Shown in pieces: positions 33,698 to 45,002 of a stretch of DNA of 64,000 nt. Every line of letters begins with the position of its first letter. The first letter of the stretch is position 1. The stretch lies in NCBI GenBank assembly GCA_963930645.1, contig OZ005648.1, positions 275,447,403 to 275,511,402 on the forward strand, in the 5' to 3' direction. The notes beneath the pieces were generated by a model. It saw only the letters and a list, made by a program, of their open reading frames with translations, ran no database searches and had not been told where the DNA came from. Source of the DNA: Salticus scenicus. Taxonomy: Eukaryota; Arthropoda; Arachnida; Araneae; Salticidae. The translations under genes were made by a program, and so were the position numbers.

Positions 33698-34734
33698 CTG
33701 TAGGCACTCTAAGAAGCCACGTGATGATAATGATGATCTGCGCTGATGACGATACACTTTACGCTACTGAAACTGCAATAATAGTTGAGCAAAAGATTTA
33801 CAAATGTGAATTGACAGCTGGATGCACGCTGCAATGAAGTTCAGGCTATTGTGCAGTTGCCAAATAAAGTGTCTAAATGAGAAAATCAGTCGATATTGCA
33901 TTTTTATTTTGTTTTTTTCGCTTTTCTGTCTTGCGTTCTTAAAATATGGCACAGTGAAGAAAACTAAATTGGATATTTTTCTTTCATATACAGCAAAAAT
34001 ATGCGAATAGAAATGTAGATCAGTGAGTGAATTGCGAAGAAATACTAGGAAAATATTGAAATAATTCTAAATGTATATTAGTTATATAATTTTATTCTAC
34101 TGTAAATGCAGAATATTTATTTATCTATTTATTTTAAAAGGTATTGTTGAATTTACACTAAATTATAACAAGACGTTTAAATTTTGAAAAATTATATGAA
34201 CGATTTAATTAAATTATTTCTTAGATAAAAAAAAGAAGGAGAATAATGCTTGAACGATCTCTAAAGTTAGTGAAAAAAGTTAAATCTTAAAATCATCTCC
34301 TTCCTTTTTTTTAATTACAGCTTACTAATTAAACAGGAAAAGAGATGAGTATGCAACTAATTACTTTAAATTCAATTTTCATTTTTTATCAAAAAAATTT
34401 CTTTGGACTTGATTAGAAGAATAATTAATTCAATTAAAAAAAATATTAAAAAGGTTTCTTTCTGAAAATTGTTTCAATTAAAAATCCAAAAATTTTCTTT
34501 TTCAAATATATAGTGCTGCTTTCTTTGTTGAAATCTTTCTATTTCATAAAACATTTGAGAAGGATTCGAAAAACAAAACTCGTTTATGATTGATGAATTT
34601 CAAAGATAGAAAAAAAAAAAAAAAACAGTGGACTATAGAAGATAAAAAGTTTTATAAAATTTCTCTTAGACAACCGTAAATTATTTTTTGGGGAAAGTCT
34701 GTCGTTTATATTTTAAAATACTACCAAATCTAAG

Positions 34735-34765
<31 letters not shown>

Positions 34766-34766
34766 A

Positions 34767-34805
<39 letters not shown>

Positions 34806-35188
34806 CATTTGAGAAAAGTTAGATTTAGGTTAATGTCTAATAGTATATTATGCTATCTGAAATTATACAATACTGTAATTTTTAATACTATGTCAAAATA
34901 GTGAATGATTTAAATGAACTCTCGTTCTCTGTAATTAAAAACGAATATATATTTTAAGTGGCTTTTTATGCCCATAGACATTTATTCATGTGGATTAGAG
35001 GAGACAGTCAACAAAATTTTGTAACAAAAAGATACACTTAAAAGGTGGGACAAGAACTGAGAGTAGCTCATACGATAGAGGCAGAATCAGAAACCGATTT
35101 GACACATGTACAACAAGTATATATTATTTTGTTCTTCCATGTAACGTTTTTAATTGATATAAAAAAACCTAACATTTTCTCCTTGTTA
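33698..35188. other. AT-rich DNA, no gene
   Basis: No coding evidence. Overlapping opposite frames at 33764-34010 have no family resemblance. A run of T (~28, 34733-34760) is followed after a few bases by A (~33, 34769-34801), a potential homopolymer hairpin. Confidence 0.5.
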
Positions 35189-35416
35189 AGGCGCTTTTCA
35201 CATGCCGCGTAATTAATTTGAACATCCAATTATTTCAACAACGCTCCAAAAGTGCATTTTTGTGAAAAACACCTTATAAGCTTGTAACTCTAACATAAGT
35301 TTGTTTATTTATTAAGAGTTGTGAGATTATAAGGGGTTTTTCTCAAAAAAGATCTTTTGCAAAGAGGTTGAAATAATTGGATCGTCAAATTAATTACGCA
35401 TCATGTGAAAAAAACC
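35189..35416. mobile_element. palindromic MITE, ~230 bp
   Basis: Left arm AGGCGCTTTTCACATGCCGC, then GTAATTAATTTG; the reverse complement of the right end gives ATGGTTTTTTTCACATGATG, then CGTAATTAATTTG. Both arms continue with ATCCAATTATTTCAAC and a CCTTATAA segment. The spacer is short. No transposase. Confidence 0.78.
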
Positions 35417-36354
35417 ATATAAAATTTCAACTCGTGAAAAATACTTAAAATCTAGCTCGTTCTTTTGCCGACAATTTGTTTAATTTTTACTCTGTACAAA
35501 TGAACTTTTGACAAAAGTTGCCCAATATATCTAGCTTTCAACTTATGTAATAAAAATTTTCTATCTTTCACGCATGCGCACTGAAAATGTTTTTCATAAA
35601 AAGGCTCATATTTCATGAGATATTTAAGGTTTTGGTATTTCGATTGCAGTATATTGTTTCAAAAGTGTTTTTTTTTTCAATTTATCTGAAAGTGAGAATA
35701 ATTTTCGTTTAAAACTCAGTATATCAGAAATAAAAAACAAGCTGAGTTTTTATTATTATTATTATTATTATTATTTTATTTATTTATTTATTTATTATTG
35801 AAGTTTTAAAATAAATGCTTATATCTCCGTTATTAGATATGCTATCGTCATACAAATTCATCTACAAATTGTACTAAGTCTATATGTACATATCCTAAAG
35901 TTGCAAATCATTATTGATTTGGCTCTCAATTTGTTACCGGCTCCCTAAATGGTGTCTTAAACCAATCTTCACTGAAAAACATGAGAAAGACACAGTTCTT
36001 TAAATACCCAATGTTTGAAAACATTTCATCAAGAGACACGTCCTTAAATTGAGAAAAACTGGTCGTTTGCAAATCTTGCAAAATTTTGAGCAGGAGTGTA
36101 TGCTGATGCTCACACAGCAATATGTAGGCAGCCTTATGCAGAAAAAAATATGTTTTGTCATTTAGGCCTTGAATAACATGTTATTAAGTTTTAAATCAGA
36201 TATTGTATAATGTTGTTTACAGTATCTGGAGAATTGCTTAGAGATTTTGCGATATTTCATTCGAAGGTTAGATTTTCTTTCAAAACATGACATGCAGATT
36301 TAGTTAGAAATAAAAGATGAACGTACCTTTATGAAGTATGCATTTTTAACTTTT
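35417..36354. other. AT-rich DNA with (ATT)n/(TTTA)n microsatellite
   Basis: A microsatellite at 35749-35798 runs (ATT)9 into (TTTA)5. The rest has no recognisable gene; the minus-strand frame at 35926-36120 (64 codons) resembles nothing known. Confidence 0.55.
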
Positions 36355-37039
36355 TTACTTTCCGAGCACTATAGTGAAGAAAGTAATGTAATCATGTCAA
36401 AAATTCAAGTTTGAGATTTTGGTGTTTCTACACGTTTTGAGGTTCCCTGAATTAACATTTACTATTTTTATCATGATTAATGTGTGTATGTATGTGGGTA
36501 TGTATTTGCGTATGTATATGAGTGAACACGATAGCGTCTAAACGCGTTGTTCGAATGAGGGGAAAGTTCGTATGGTCACCATACCACTAACCCTATTGGT
36601 TTCGGTGAATCTAGCACTTACAGTTTTTTTTACAGGGACACAAAGAAAAATTCTTTATTATTATGGTCTATGGACCCAAATTTTAAAGTGCAATAGCGTC
36701 TAAATGCCTTATTCAATTGAGCTGAAAATTTATATACATGCTATAGGTCACCGCTACACAAATTGCATAAATTTTGGTGAATCTAGCGCGTATAGTTTTT
36801 TTACAGGGAACAACGAAAAATTCTTTATCATTATGCCCTATATGGGCTCAATTTCCTTAAAGTGCGATAGCATGCATCTAAACACCACATCGGATTGAAC
36901 TGAAAATTTATATACTTGTTCTAGATCACCGTTACACTAACTATGTGAATTTTTGATTATGTAGCACTTGTACTTTTTTTAGAGGAACACAAAGACAATT
37001 TCTTTAACATTGTGGCTCATGGGCTCAAATTATTTCAAA
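36355..37039 (+). mobile_element. header + simple repeat + three ~170-bp tandem units (element B)
   Basis: A header (CCGAGCACTATAGTGAAGAA ... GTTTCTACACGTTTTGAGGT, 36361-36450) is followed by a (GTAT)n-like tract (36480-36522), then three diverged tandem units starting ATAGCGTCTAAACGC (36531), ATAGCGTCTAAATGCC (36693) and ATAGCATGCATCTAAACACC (36867), with periods of 162 and 174. Each unit has AACTGAAAATTTATATAC, ACAGTTTTTTTACAGGGA and GGGCTCAAATT-type blocks. The third unit ends exactly where a Helitron-like CTAG begins (37040). The same order of parts is seen at 47618-48903. Confidence 0.7.
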
Positions 37040-37680
37040 CTAGCAGGCTTTGCCCGCTTCGCTGGTCCCTATATTTAAATGAATTAAAAAAAGTATCAAT
37101 ATTTTTTATACCGTTCTGCAAAATAAAACTAAAAAGAAAATACATTGAAACTGCTTAAAAACTTCGCTTTGGGCCCTTGCTGCCTGCGGCAGAGACTTCC
37201 TCAACGCAGCGTCTTAATATTGGATAATTTGATTTAATTTATAGAGATGTCAATAATATAGGAAAAGCTGCGTTAGTCATTTACTTTTTGACAATAAACA
37301 GAACGGAAAACGCATAATATTTCACATGGGGACATTTTGTATAGTTAGACCAATTTAAAAAACTGGTGGGTATTTAAAAGTACAGGCTATTTTCATGTGG
37401 CACTGATAAAAGTAAATTTGCTTATTTTTATTTTTTGCGCGGTTGATTTTTACTGATTTAGTTATTAATGAATCTAAGTCTTCATTTTACTTGTGGGGAG
37501 TAACTAAGTTACAATAAATAAAGTAAATAGCAATCTGAGGGGGGAAAATGATATTAAAATTTAACAAGTTTTATTGGAACTATTCTGCTATGTGTAATAA
37601 GTTTCAGAGATTTAGAGAGGCAATGCAAGTTTTAAGTAAGTTATAAAATATCTATATCTATCTATATATATATTTAAAGC
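37040..37680 (-). mobile_element. Helitron 3' terminus (copy B fragment)
   Basis: The plus strand reads A then CTAGCAGGCTTTGCCCGC, with TTCGCTGGTCCCTAT following. On the minus strand this ends GCGGGCAAAGCCTGCTAG-T, the same hairpin plus CTAG-T as the two other Helitrons here. The ~120 bp next to it are related to theirs (AAATGAATT, TGCCTGCGGCAG). No matching 5' terminus was found; the downstream limit near the (TATC)n tract at 37650 is a guess. It lacks the minisatellites of the other two. Confidence 0.55.
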
Positions 37681-37996
37681 AGGGTTGGCATGGTATTTAT
37701 CGTGTAATGGTTTTTGCCGGTTTTTACCATTTTGGCCAAAACATGTTTTCCCCATGGGTTTTACCATTTTCAGAGAAAACAAAATTCCTATTTATTTTTA
37801 TTTATATTTTTTTTTATTTATCCCAAAAACTTTCGGGACATATTATAAAATTTATAGTTTACATTTTCCCAGTATTATTTACTATGAAATTTCCATTCTT
37901 TCAGCCATTTCTAAGAACAATATTTTGAAAAAAAGAAAAAAAAACACAGCAATGTTGACAACGTGAAAATTGTTTTAAATTACATGATCAGTTTAA

Positions 37997-38126
37997 CCCT
38001 TTAACCGTTACAAACATTTTTTCGTCACCCAATAGCTGAAATGAAAGGCTAATGTAACAATCTTTCAAAATAATAATAATTATATATTTTCTTTATAGGA
38101 AATAATATTACTGAATATCCATAGAG

Positions 38127-38170
<44 letters not shown>

Positions 38171-38267
38171 TTGTATTATATTATTTAATTTAATTATTTT
38201 TTAATTCCTACTTCACTTACTATTGTTTTTATCAGATACACTAAATAACTACTACACGGCTAAAGGG
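37997..38267. mobile_element. piggyBac-like MITE flanked by TTAA (copy 1)
   Basis: TTAA at 37993-37996 and 38268-38271 flank CCCTTTAACCGT (left) and CCCTTTAGCCGT (right, reverse-complemented), 11 of 12 matching. TTAA duplication and C-rich termini are those of piggyBac-type elements. A (TA)n microsatellite lies inside at about 38130-38162. No transposase. Confidence 0.8.
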
Positions 38268-38271
38268 TTAA

Positions 38272-39445
38272 TGAACTAATATTTTAAAATACTTGCAATA
38301 GATACTGTTTCATACTAGAAAATGAAACACAAAAATATGGATTCAATAAAAAGTATTTAGTTTGCTAATAACATAAATGAAGAAAACCTCGACAGCTTTT
38401 TCAAAAGAAATATAGGTACTTTCTTCTTCAGGAATCATATTTAAGCAACAGATGCACCTCAGTAAAAACAAGGTCAACCTTTCTTTCGTTGATAAAAACA
38501 GATAAATATTTTTTTTTGCCAAGAAAAAAATCATCTACTAAATTGAGATTTTTGTTTTTCAACTATAACTGACTGATATGTTATTAAATAAATTAACTAA
38601 TTAAAAGTTATTGTTACTATTATTAGTTATTATAGCACCCTAACTATTGCATACTTTTTTGCATAACTATTGTATAATAATTTTCATAATAATATGTTTA
38701 ATAAGTTTTATAACTACAAAAATCGAGTTCTTTTCTGAGATTATCACTGGCTCCTTTAAACTACGAAATATTCTGTTCATCATTAATATCATTAATGAAT
38801 AATTAAAAATATTTTTTTGGTTCATGCGTAAAATAAATAAATAAATAAATAATAATAATAAATCAGAAATTACATTGTTTTATTTATTTCCCAAAGAACC
38901 ATGCATCAATAAGTTTATTGAGTTTTAACAACAAAAATTGAATTCTTTTCTCAGATTTTCACTGTATTCTCTAAATTACGAAAAATTATATTCATAATTA
39001 ATATCATTAATAAAATATTAAAAATATATTTGATTCAAGCATTAATATATATATATATATATATATATATCAGAAATTACATTGTTTATTTTATTCCCCA
39101 AAGAACCTTCATCACCAAATAGACTAAAATCTTTAGAATTGCTGCTTTTGGGAAGCCATCTGATGACAAGCGGAATAATTATTTTAATTGTACTAAGTTT
39201 AATAAGTTTTAACTGCCAAAAAAAAAAAAAAAAAAACTTTCTTATCTTATCATTAGCTCTTTTAAATTACGCAAAATTCTATTCATTATTAATATCTTTA
39301 GTAAATAATTTAAAATAATTTTTTGTTCGTGCATAATAAATAAATACGAAATCGTAAATTATATTGTTTAACGAAGGTTTGACGAAAATTTAATGACATA
39401 AAGAATATCTATCATCAAATAAATTTTAACCTAAAAGGCTACAAA
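38272..39445. other. AT-rich DNA with dispersed duplications, no gene
   Basis: A block containing TTTATAACTACAAAAATCGAGTTCTTTTCTGAGATT-like and CAGAAATTACATTGTTT-like sequence recurs three times (about 38700-38900, 38915-39085, 39180-39370) as old diverged copies of roughly 200-250 bp. A (TA)n tract lies at 39046-39070. No coding evidence. Confidence 0.5.
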
Positions 39446-39449
39446 GTTA

Positions 39450-39645
39450 CAAAGCCGCGGCCATTTCGTGAAGAAAAGGCTGCGCGAAAACGACCGCGCC
39501 GAAATAGGTTTCACACCACAACGGCCTCACCGAAATGGGTTTCGCGCCGAAAAAGCTGCGCTGAAACGGCCGCGCCAAATAGTCCCATTCCGACGCGGCT
39601 TTATATCATGTTTGACACTGTCAGCCACCGATGGCTGACAGGGCG
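39450..39645. repeat. CpG-rich short-unit repeat array plus perfect hairpin
   Basis: In strongly AT-rich surroundings this block repeats GGCCGCGCCGAAAT-like units in both orientations (GCGCGAAAACGACCGCGCCGA, CCTCACCGAAATGGGTTTCG, GCGCTGAAACGGCCGCGCC). Next to it at 39618-39641 is a perfect hairpin with 10-bp stem: CTGTCAGCCA CCGA TGGCTGACAG. It may be a terminal or subterminal part of a DNA element, or a methylatable repeat. No function is assigned. Confidence 0.65.
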
Positions 39646-40448
39646 ATCAACATTTTAATTTTTTATTGGTACTGCTTTTACTTTCGGGGTAAAACTTTCA
39701 CTGAAATGTTTGAAGTATAACATGTTCTGCACACTCCTAAAGTTTCAAGGTGATTCCTTCAGTACTTAGAGATATATGACAAAATGTCTAGAATCTAGAA
39801 TGGCTGACATGGCGCTTGACGTGTTAAAGAGAAATGTTCTCCATTTTTACTATCAATATTTTTATAAAATAACCTCTATACCATTTAATCACGACATATT
39901 ACTAAAACAATACGATAAATGTTTCTGTATAAAAACACTGGTTGCAGAAAAAGGGAAATTTTCTCATGTCTGAAAGTGTCCTGAGAAAAGGGCGGGGATT
40001 ACGACTCCTGCATTTCAAATATTGTAATCAAATAAAATACAATTTCCGCTTCAGGAAAATTGAAATTAAATTAAACATCTATATCGAAAATATTTACCTT
40101 TGAAATCAAATTAACCAATACAAATAAACAAAATTAAATTTATTCTTAAAATTGTGTTTCATAAATAAGCAACTAATCACGATGAAATCCTCAATCCTCA
40201 CTGAGATTTCTGTCTGATATTTACTGAGAGTTATAAATCTTTTAATAGGTATATATATTGTTCTTCGCGTGTTAGCCTTTACTATTTTGTTTATGATTGT
40301 CAACAATCTTTTTTAATTAAACGGGATAGAAAAGTGTTTAAAAAGACGTAATTGAAGATGTTTTCATCTTTAAAAAATAATTTAAGAAGATTAAAATTTT
40401 AAATAAAATTTTAAAAGAATTTCAATTTCGGATCCATCTACTAGCATC
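39646..40448. other. stretch without recognised gene
   Basis: Two small open frames (39776-39973 plus, 40106-40306 minus) lack any family resemblance. AT-rich. Confidence 0.45.
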
Positions 40449-40867
40449 CCATACAGCCACTGATATCCATTAGACATCTAAATTACATGCAACGGATCCA
40501 TAAAACGTATAAAACATCTAAAAAATGTCCATTAAAAGTCCTGGATATCCTATACTAATTATAGATATCCATTAGATGTTCAAATGTAGACGAAATTTAG
40601 ACGTGCCTTTTTCGATGTCTAATAGATGTAACATGTTAGATCAAAACAAGATTTAGAAATTTTCAATATCTATAAGATCTAACAAGCCCAATTATTGCAT
40701 ATTTGGAGATTTATCGGATATATAGCAGACATCTAATGGATGTAAGAAAGAGTGACATATGTCGAGCTAATAGATATCTGTAGGATATCTATGGAAGTTT
40801 AATGGATCATTTTTTTAAACTTTTATACGTGTTTGTAGATGTCTTATGGATGTAAGTGGCTGTGTGG
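40449..40867. mobile_element. MITE with CCAYACAGCCAC ends and repeated ATCC(A)TTAGA words
   Basis: Left end CCATACAGCCACTGATATCC and right end (reverse complement) CCACACAGCCACTTACATCC are inverted repeats that continue through ATTAGACATCTA. Within the 419 bp the word ATCCATTAGA(C/T)/TCTAATGGAT and related forms occur about ten times in both orientations, at both ends and internally. Such arrays can be transposase-binding sites. There is no transposase frame. A TAGCA direct repeat occurs near both ends but is offset, so no target duplication is claimed. Confidence 0.72.
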
Positions 40868-41930
40868 TATAGCAATTGTTTCGCTTTTGATAAACCTTAA
40901 TTCAAAGAAGTAAAAAATAAAACCAATTTATTCTGTATTAAAGTGTAGAAGAAAAAGTTGATAAAATTGAAAATCTTTCAAATGATAACATTTTAAATAT
41001 CTAATAAGTATCAATTGGGCAAAAATTATTCTATTTAGTTAGGTATTGTTCTTTACAGCTACAGTCGGCGGCAAAAGTATCCGAGAACTAGCAATAGTCC
41101 CTGTCTAAAAAAAGTACACTTAATACTGCTTTGTTAAATAAATCCTTGTCGTGCCATGTTCATAGTCAGTCTAAAAACATGACAAATGGAGAATTATAAC
41201 GCAAAGTTTTTAGAAAATCTAATTTCGATGGTATCGTGTATTAATTTATTTATATTTTTGTTTTTATACCGTGAAGAGTATAATTTTTTGTTATAAACAT
41301 ATGTCTAAGAATGATAACTTTGTATACATAAATATAGAAACATCAGGTAAAATGAGTAAATGGATTACAGTAAAACAAATCTTGTCTTTTTTCTTAAATT
41401 TAAGTATAACCGTTAAAGGAATTTTCAAGTCTTAAAAAGAGGGTTTGTCAAAGTTAAATTACAAGGATAATCAAAATGAATTAGGAGGGCTATTATTTAT
41501 ATAAAAGATAATCATGCCATCAATATAATGGTATATCTTTATATTATCGTAACTAAAATTACGCTAATAATAATAATAATATAAGTCAGCAAGAAGACTG
41601 GAGCTCCTGTGAACCCCTTTCAAGACCCTTGTGGAATTCTGACTTCTTAAATATATGTTTGATTGCTATAATAACAAGGGTTTTAAAGTAATCAGCACGA
41701 AAATTATTAAAAAAAAAAAAAAAAAAAAAAAAAATGATTTTTTAATTTATTAAAGAACCAGTATATGATTCGATGAAGGTTAGAACAACAACAACGAAAA
41801 AAAAAAAAAAAAAAAATCTGTCTTTCATACAGTTTAATTTAGAACGACAGGACTACTTTATATATTAAAATCTTGTAACTAAAATAATAATATAATAATA
41901 ATAATAATAATAATGGATGTGTAGAAACTT
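40868..41930. other. AT-rich DNA with one isolated Tc1-type terminus
   Basis: At 41066 TACAGTCGGCGGCAAAAGTA resembles the end of the complete Tc1-type MITE at 50618, but no matching right end was found. Homopolymers A(~25) at 41709-41733 and A(~17) at 41800-41816 and (AAT)n at 41887-41912 are present. No gene. Confidence 0.5.
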
Positions 41931-41934
41931 TTAC

Positions 41935-42765
41935 CAACTATTCAAAAGACTTAATCTGGAAGATGTAGCCACCTATCCAGAAGCCATTATCAAAACAGAT
42001 TAAAAAGAAATAGCCAACAAAAATTTAGAAGCCATAACCCATGCATATCCTAGAGGCCTCGACAACAAATATTCAGAAACCATAATCTATACATATCCTC
42101 AAGTTATCGCCAACAAATATTCAAAAGTTATAGTAAATCCCAGCCTCCTTAACTAGATGCCTGTTGTGTAGCTCGGAAACTAGGCAACAGTTGAAGAAGT
42201 AGACAGCGCCACCTAGTACAGATTATAGGACTTTTTTATTCAGCTGTCACCAATAATTTAAAGAAGTGATACACGATGTACATAATCGACGTTTCTTCAA
42301 TTCTATTCGTTTTTTATGTATATCATATCCCACTTTTTAAAATTTTTGGGGATTGATTAAAGAAGTTGCGCAATTTGTACCAGGTGGCGCTGTCTACCGC
42401 TTGAACTGTTGCCTAGTTTCCGAGCTACGCGACAGGCATCTAGTTAAGGAGGCTATGAGTAAATACATATTCAAAAAAATATCACAAACACATAGAAGCC
42501 ATCATGAATATGTTCTTTGAAGATATCACCAACAAATATTCAGAAGCCATCATCAATATATATTCAGAATATATCGCCATCAAATATTCAGAAACCATTA
42601 TCAATATATATTCGGAAGATATTGCCAACAAATATGCAAATGCCATTATCAGTATATCTGCAGAAGGTATCGCCAATAATATCAAGAACCCATCATCAGT
42701 ATATATTTGGAAGACATAGCCAACAAATATTCAGAAGCCATCCAGTTTATGAATATTCATGCTTT
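41935..42765. repeat. 48-bp minisatellite, open on both strands, split by a MITE
   Basis: Units of about 48 bp (GCCATCATCAATATATATTC, then AGA(A/T)ATATCGCCAACAAATATTCAGAA) run from about 41940 to 42138 and continue from 42480 to 42765 after the inserted MITE. Because 48 is a multiple of three, both strands stay open: the plus strand reads a 16-residue repeat (SEDIANKYSEAIINIY) and the minus strand a hydrophobic one (LLAISSEYILIMVSEY). Left-hand units are more diverged. I do not think either is a real protein: there is no start context or flanking coding sequence. Confidence 0.75.
42139..42457. mobile_element. MITE inside the 48-bp minisatellite
   Basis: AGCCTCCTTAACTAGATGCC and ~75 further bases on the left (GCTCGGAAACTAGGCAACAG, AGACAGCGCCACCT) are matched nearly perfectly by the reverse complement of the right end. 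AGTAAAT is found directly on both sides (42132-42138 and 42458-42464), a 7-bp candidate target duplication. The spacer is ~150 bp and non-coding. The insertion interrupts the minisatellite array. Confidence 0.87.
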
Positions 42766-42904
42766 CGGATACCAAGATCGGCATTTGGCTTCTACATGCG
42801 GTTGAGGAAGAATTTCTAGCTTAAAAGTAGGTTTTTTAGAATGTAAAAGTTTTTACGGATTTAACAAAATATTTTAAGATATTTTTAATAGTTTGGAGTA
42901 TAAG

Positions 42905-43015
42905 GTTGATGAAACTATGAGAAAAATGCCAGAGCCATGAATCGAACTCGGGCCCTCCGCTCAACGTGCAGTTGCTCTTCTTTCTGGCTCATAACCAGCT
43001 CGACATTTCTCACAT
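42905..43015 (-). mobile_element. tRNA-derived SINE (copy 2)
   Basis: On the minus strand: box B-like GAGTTCGATTC, anticodon-stem region GCACGTTGAGCGG, tail GGCATTTTTCTCATAGTT, and upstream AGCTGGTTATGAG. Box A is damaged (AAAGAAGAGCA). It faces copy 3 head to head across a ~65-bp spacer. Confidence 0.72.
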
Positions 43016-43071
43016 AATAACTGTTGGCAAGGTCACCGTTTCTACATACGCAGATGTAACGGTTATTAAGT

Positions 43072-43200
43072 GAAAAATGTCGAGTTAGTTATCAGTTAGG
43101 GTGCTCAGTGGAAGAGCATCCACACATTAAACGAAGGGCCCGTTTTCGATTCCCGAGCCTGGTATTTTACACATATTTGGTATTAAAAAAATAATAATAA
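43072..43200 (+). mobile_element. tRNA-derived SINE (copy 3)
   Basis: The plus strand has GTCGAGTTAGTTATCAGTTA upstream, degraded box A GGGTGCTCAGTGGAAGAGCA, box B TTTTCGATTCC and tail GGTATTTTACACATATTTGG, ending in (AATA)n. It lies in the opposite orientation to copy 2. Confidence 0.72.
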
Positions 43201-44737
43201 ATAAATAAATAAATAAATAAACGTAAAAACTACTTAAAATGAATTTTCACGGTTGAAGAGTTTATCAATAAAATTTCTAAATAGTTTAAAATGGTGTAAA
43301 AACTTAAATGGTGAAATTGGACATTTCAGGCATCCTGGCATATTGGAAGTGGAATACCACAAAATGGTAACAACGCAAAATCGCTGTCTTAAAGAAACTG
43401 TCCTGTCGTACTTAAAATAAATAAGTAAATAAATAAATAATAAAAATAAATAAATCTTTAAAATCATAAAATAATCTTGTTAGCATGTTTGAGGTTTTTA
43501 ATAATAACTACCAATTGAGAGATTTTTTTTTTTTTTTAGACAGTGAATATTAACTGATTTACTTGTCGAATTACAAATTTACTGAGTATATCAAAAAGTA
43601 GTTTATTATCATAATTATAGTTTGTATTAGAAATTACGATCTATGATATCAATTCTGAATTTGGTAAGAGATTTGTGAAGTTCTAGCTCCAAAACAATTT
43701 TCTTCCAAATTTACACATCCAAACTTGTTAATGAATGAACATTCTAGGTCTAACATTCACATATACTTTCCTCCCTCTCCTTTTATTACCTTAGGAAAAT
43801 TAATATTGTCGACTAGTTCTTCAAAATATCGCTAAAACTCGCCACAGGATTTTGTAAATTTTTTTATAATGTGAGTTTATTTGGGATCTCACTAAATGAA
43901 CAAACATTTGGACTCAGCTTGTGATTTTGAATGTTGGGATTTTTACATAATTTTAGCCTAATTTTACTGCGCTATTATTAATGGGATTTGATTTGTAGCT
44001 CCACCAGTTGGAGATGCAGCAAGGAGATAACGGAAACTAATTTCATTTCCAAAAAATATTGTGAAAGAAGTCCTACTGCCGTGGTCGAAAGAGCGTCTGA
44101 ATGCATTGTTAATGGCTATTTTGACCAAAGCTAGGCAAACAAAATAATTTTTTTTCTTGTATGAATACCACTTTAAATGGATTACAGAATATTTCGTTCT
44201 GTAGATAAAGGGAGTACGAATAATTGCGTAAGCGATATGACATTGCACTTGTCGACGATTACTAGAAATCGGACGCTTTTTTCAGCCACGGCCATTTGAC
44301 TTCCTCCACAGTTTAATTTGGAGTCCGTTTCTGTCATCTTCCTCACAACATATCCAACTCCCCAGTCTCTTCAAATTTAATAATAGTCTTTCTCAAATCC
44401 TGTCTCTATAGAAATCGTAAGCCTTTCAAATGTCGCTTCGATATTCTAGCCATGCAGTTGAAGAATTACTACCGTTCTAACAAGACAACAAGGTTCCTTC
44501 TCCTCAAAAGGTATGGTGAAGAATGAGTAAGAGTATGAATTGGACCTTTGGATAATTTAAAACGCTACAAATTTTTATAACGTCTTTTTTACATTTCATA
44601 AAAAAAGCCATATACCTTTCGACATTTTCTTTATTAATTTTACTACAGATTTTTCTTTTCCCAATGGTCCATGTAACGCATATATCATGTTTCAACGAAA
44701 TAAATGTACTAGAATGGAATCTACATATGTCTAAATA
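43201..44737. other. stretch without recognised gene
   Basis: Contains (AAAT)n tracts at 43415-43455. A 94-codon minus frame (43964-44248) and a partly open plus frame (VGDAARR..., PWSKERLNALLMAILTKA-like) overlap, but neither matches a family I know. No element ends recognised. Confidence 0.45.
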
Positions 44738-44963
44738 CACTGAAAAAAAACGTTAAAAGTACAGGGAAAATCTGGCAGCTTGGGTGCCAGTATTTCTCCG
44801 TCAAATATACAGTTTAAAACCGTAAAATTGTATCACTGATATATATTTTACACAGGAATCCTGTAAATCAAACAGGTTTTTTGTTAAAAGTACAGTTTTG
44901 TCCGGTATATTTGACGGAGAAATACTGGCACCCAAGCTGCCAGATTTTTCCTGTACTTTTAAC

Positions 44964-44999
<36 letters not shown>

Positions 45000-45002
45000 G
45001 TG
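44738..45002. mobile_element. CACTG-ended palindromic MITE (copy 1)
   Basis: The left end CACTGAAAAAAAACGTTAAAAG is mirrored on the right by CTTTTAACAG, a T(~31) run and ACAGTG. The arms share TACAGG(G/A)AAAATCTGGCAG, CTTGGGTGCCAGTATTTCTC and CGTCAAATATAC. The long T run in the right arm has expanded from the terminal A/T stretch. Non-coding. Confidence 0.87.

Noticed and set aside
42482..42819. real repeat protein from the 48-bp array
   Set aside because: Open on both strands only because the unit length is a multiple of three; no coding context.
43964..44248. 94-codon minus-strand gene
   Set aside because: No recognisable domain, start context or conserved neighbour; opposite strand equally open.
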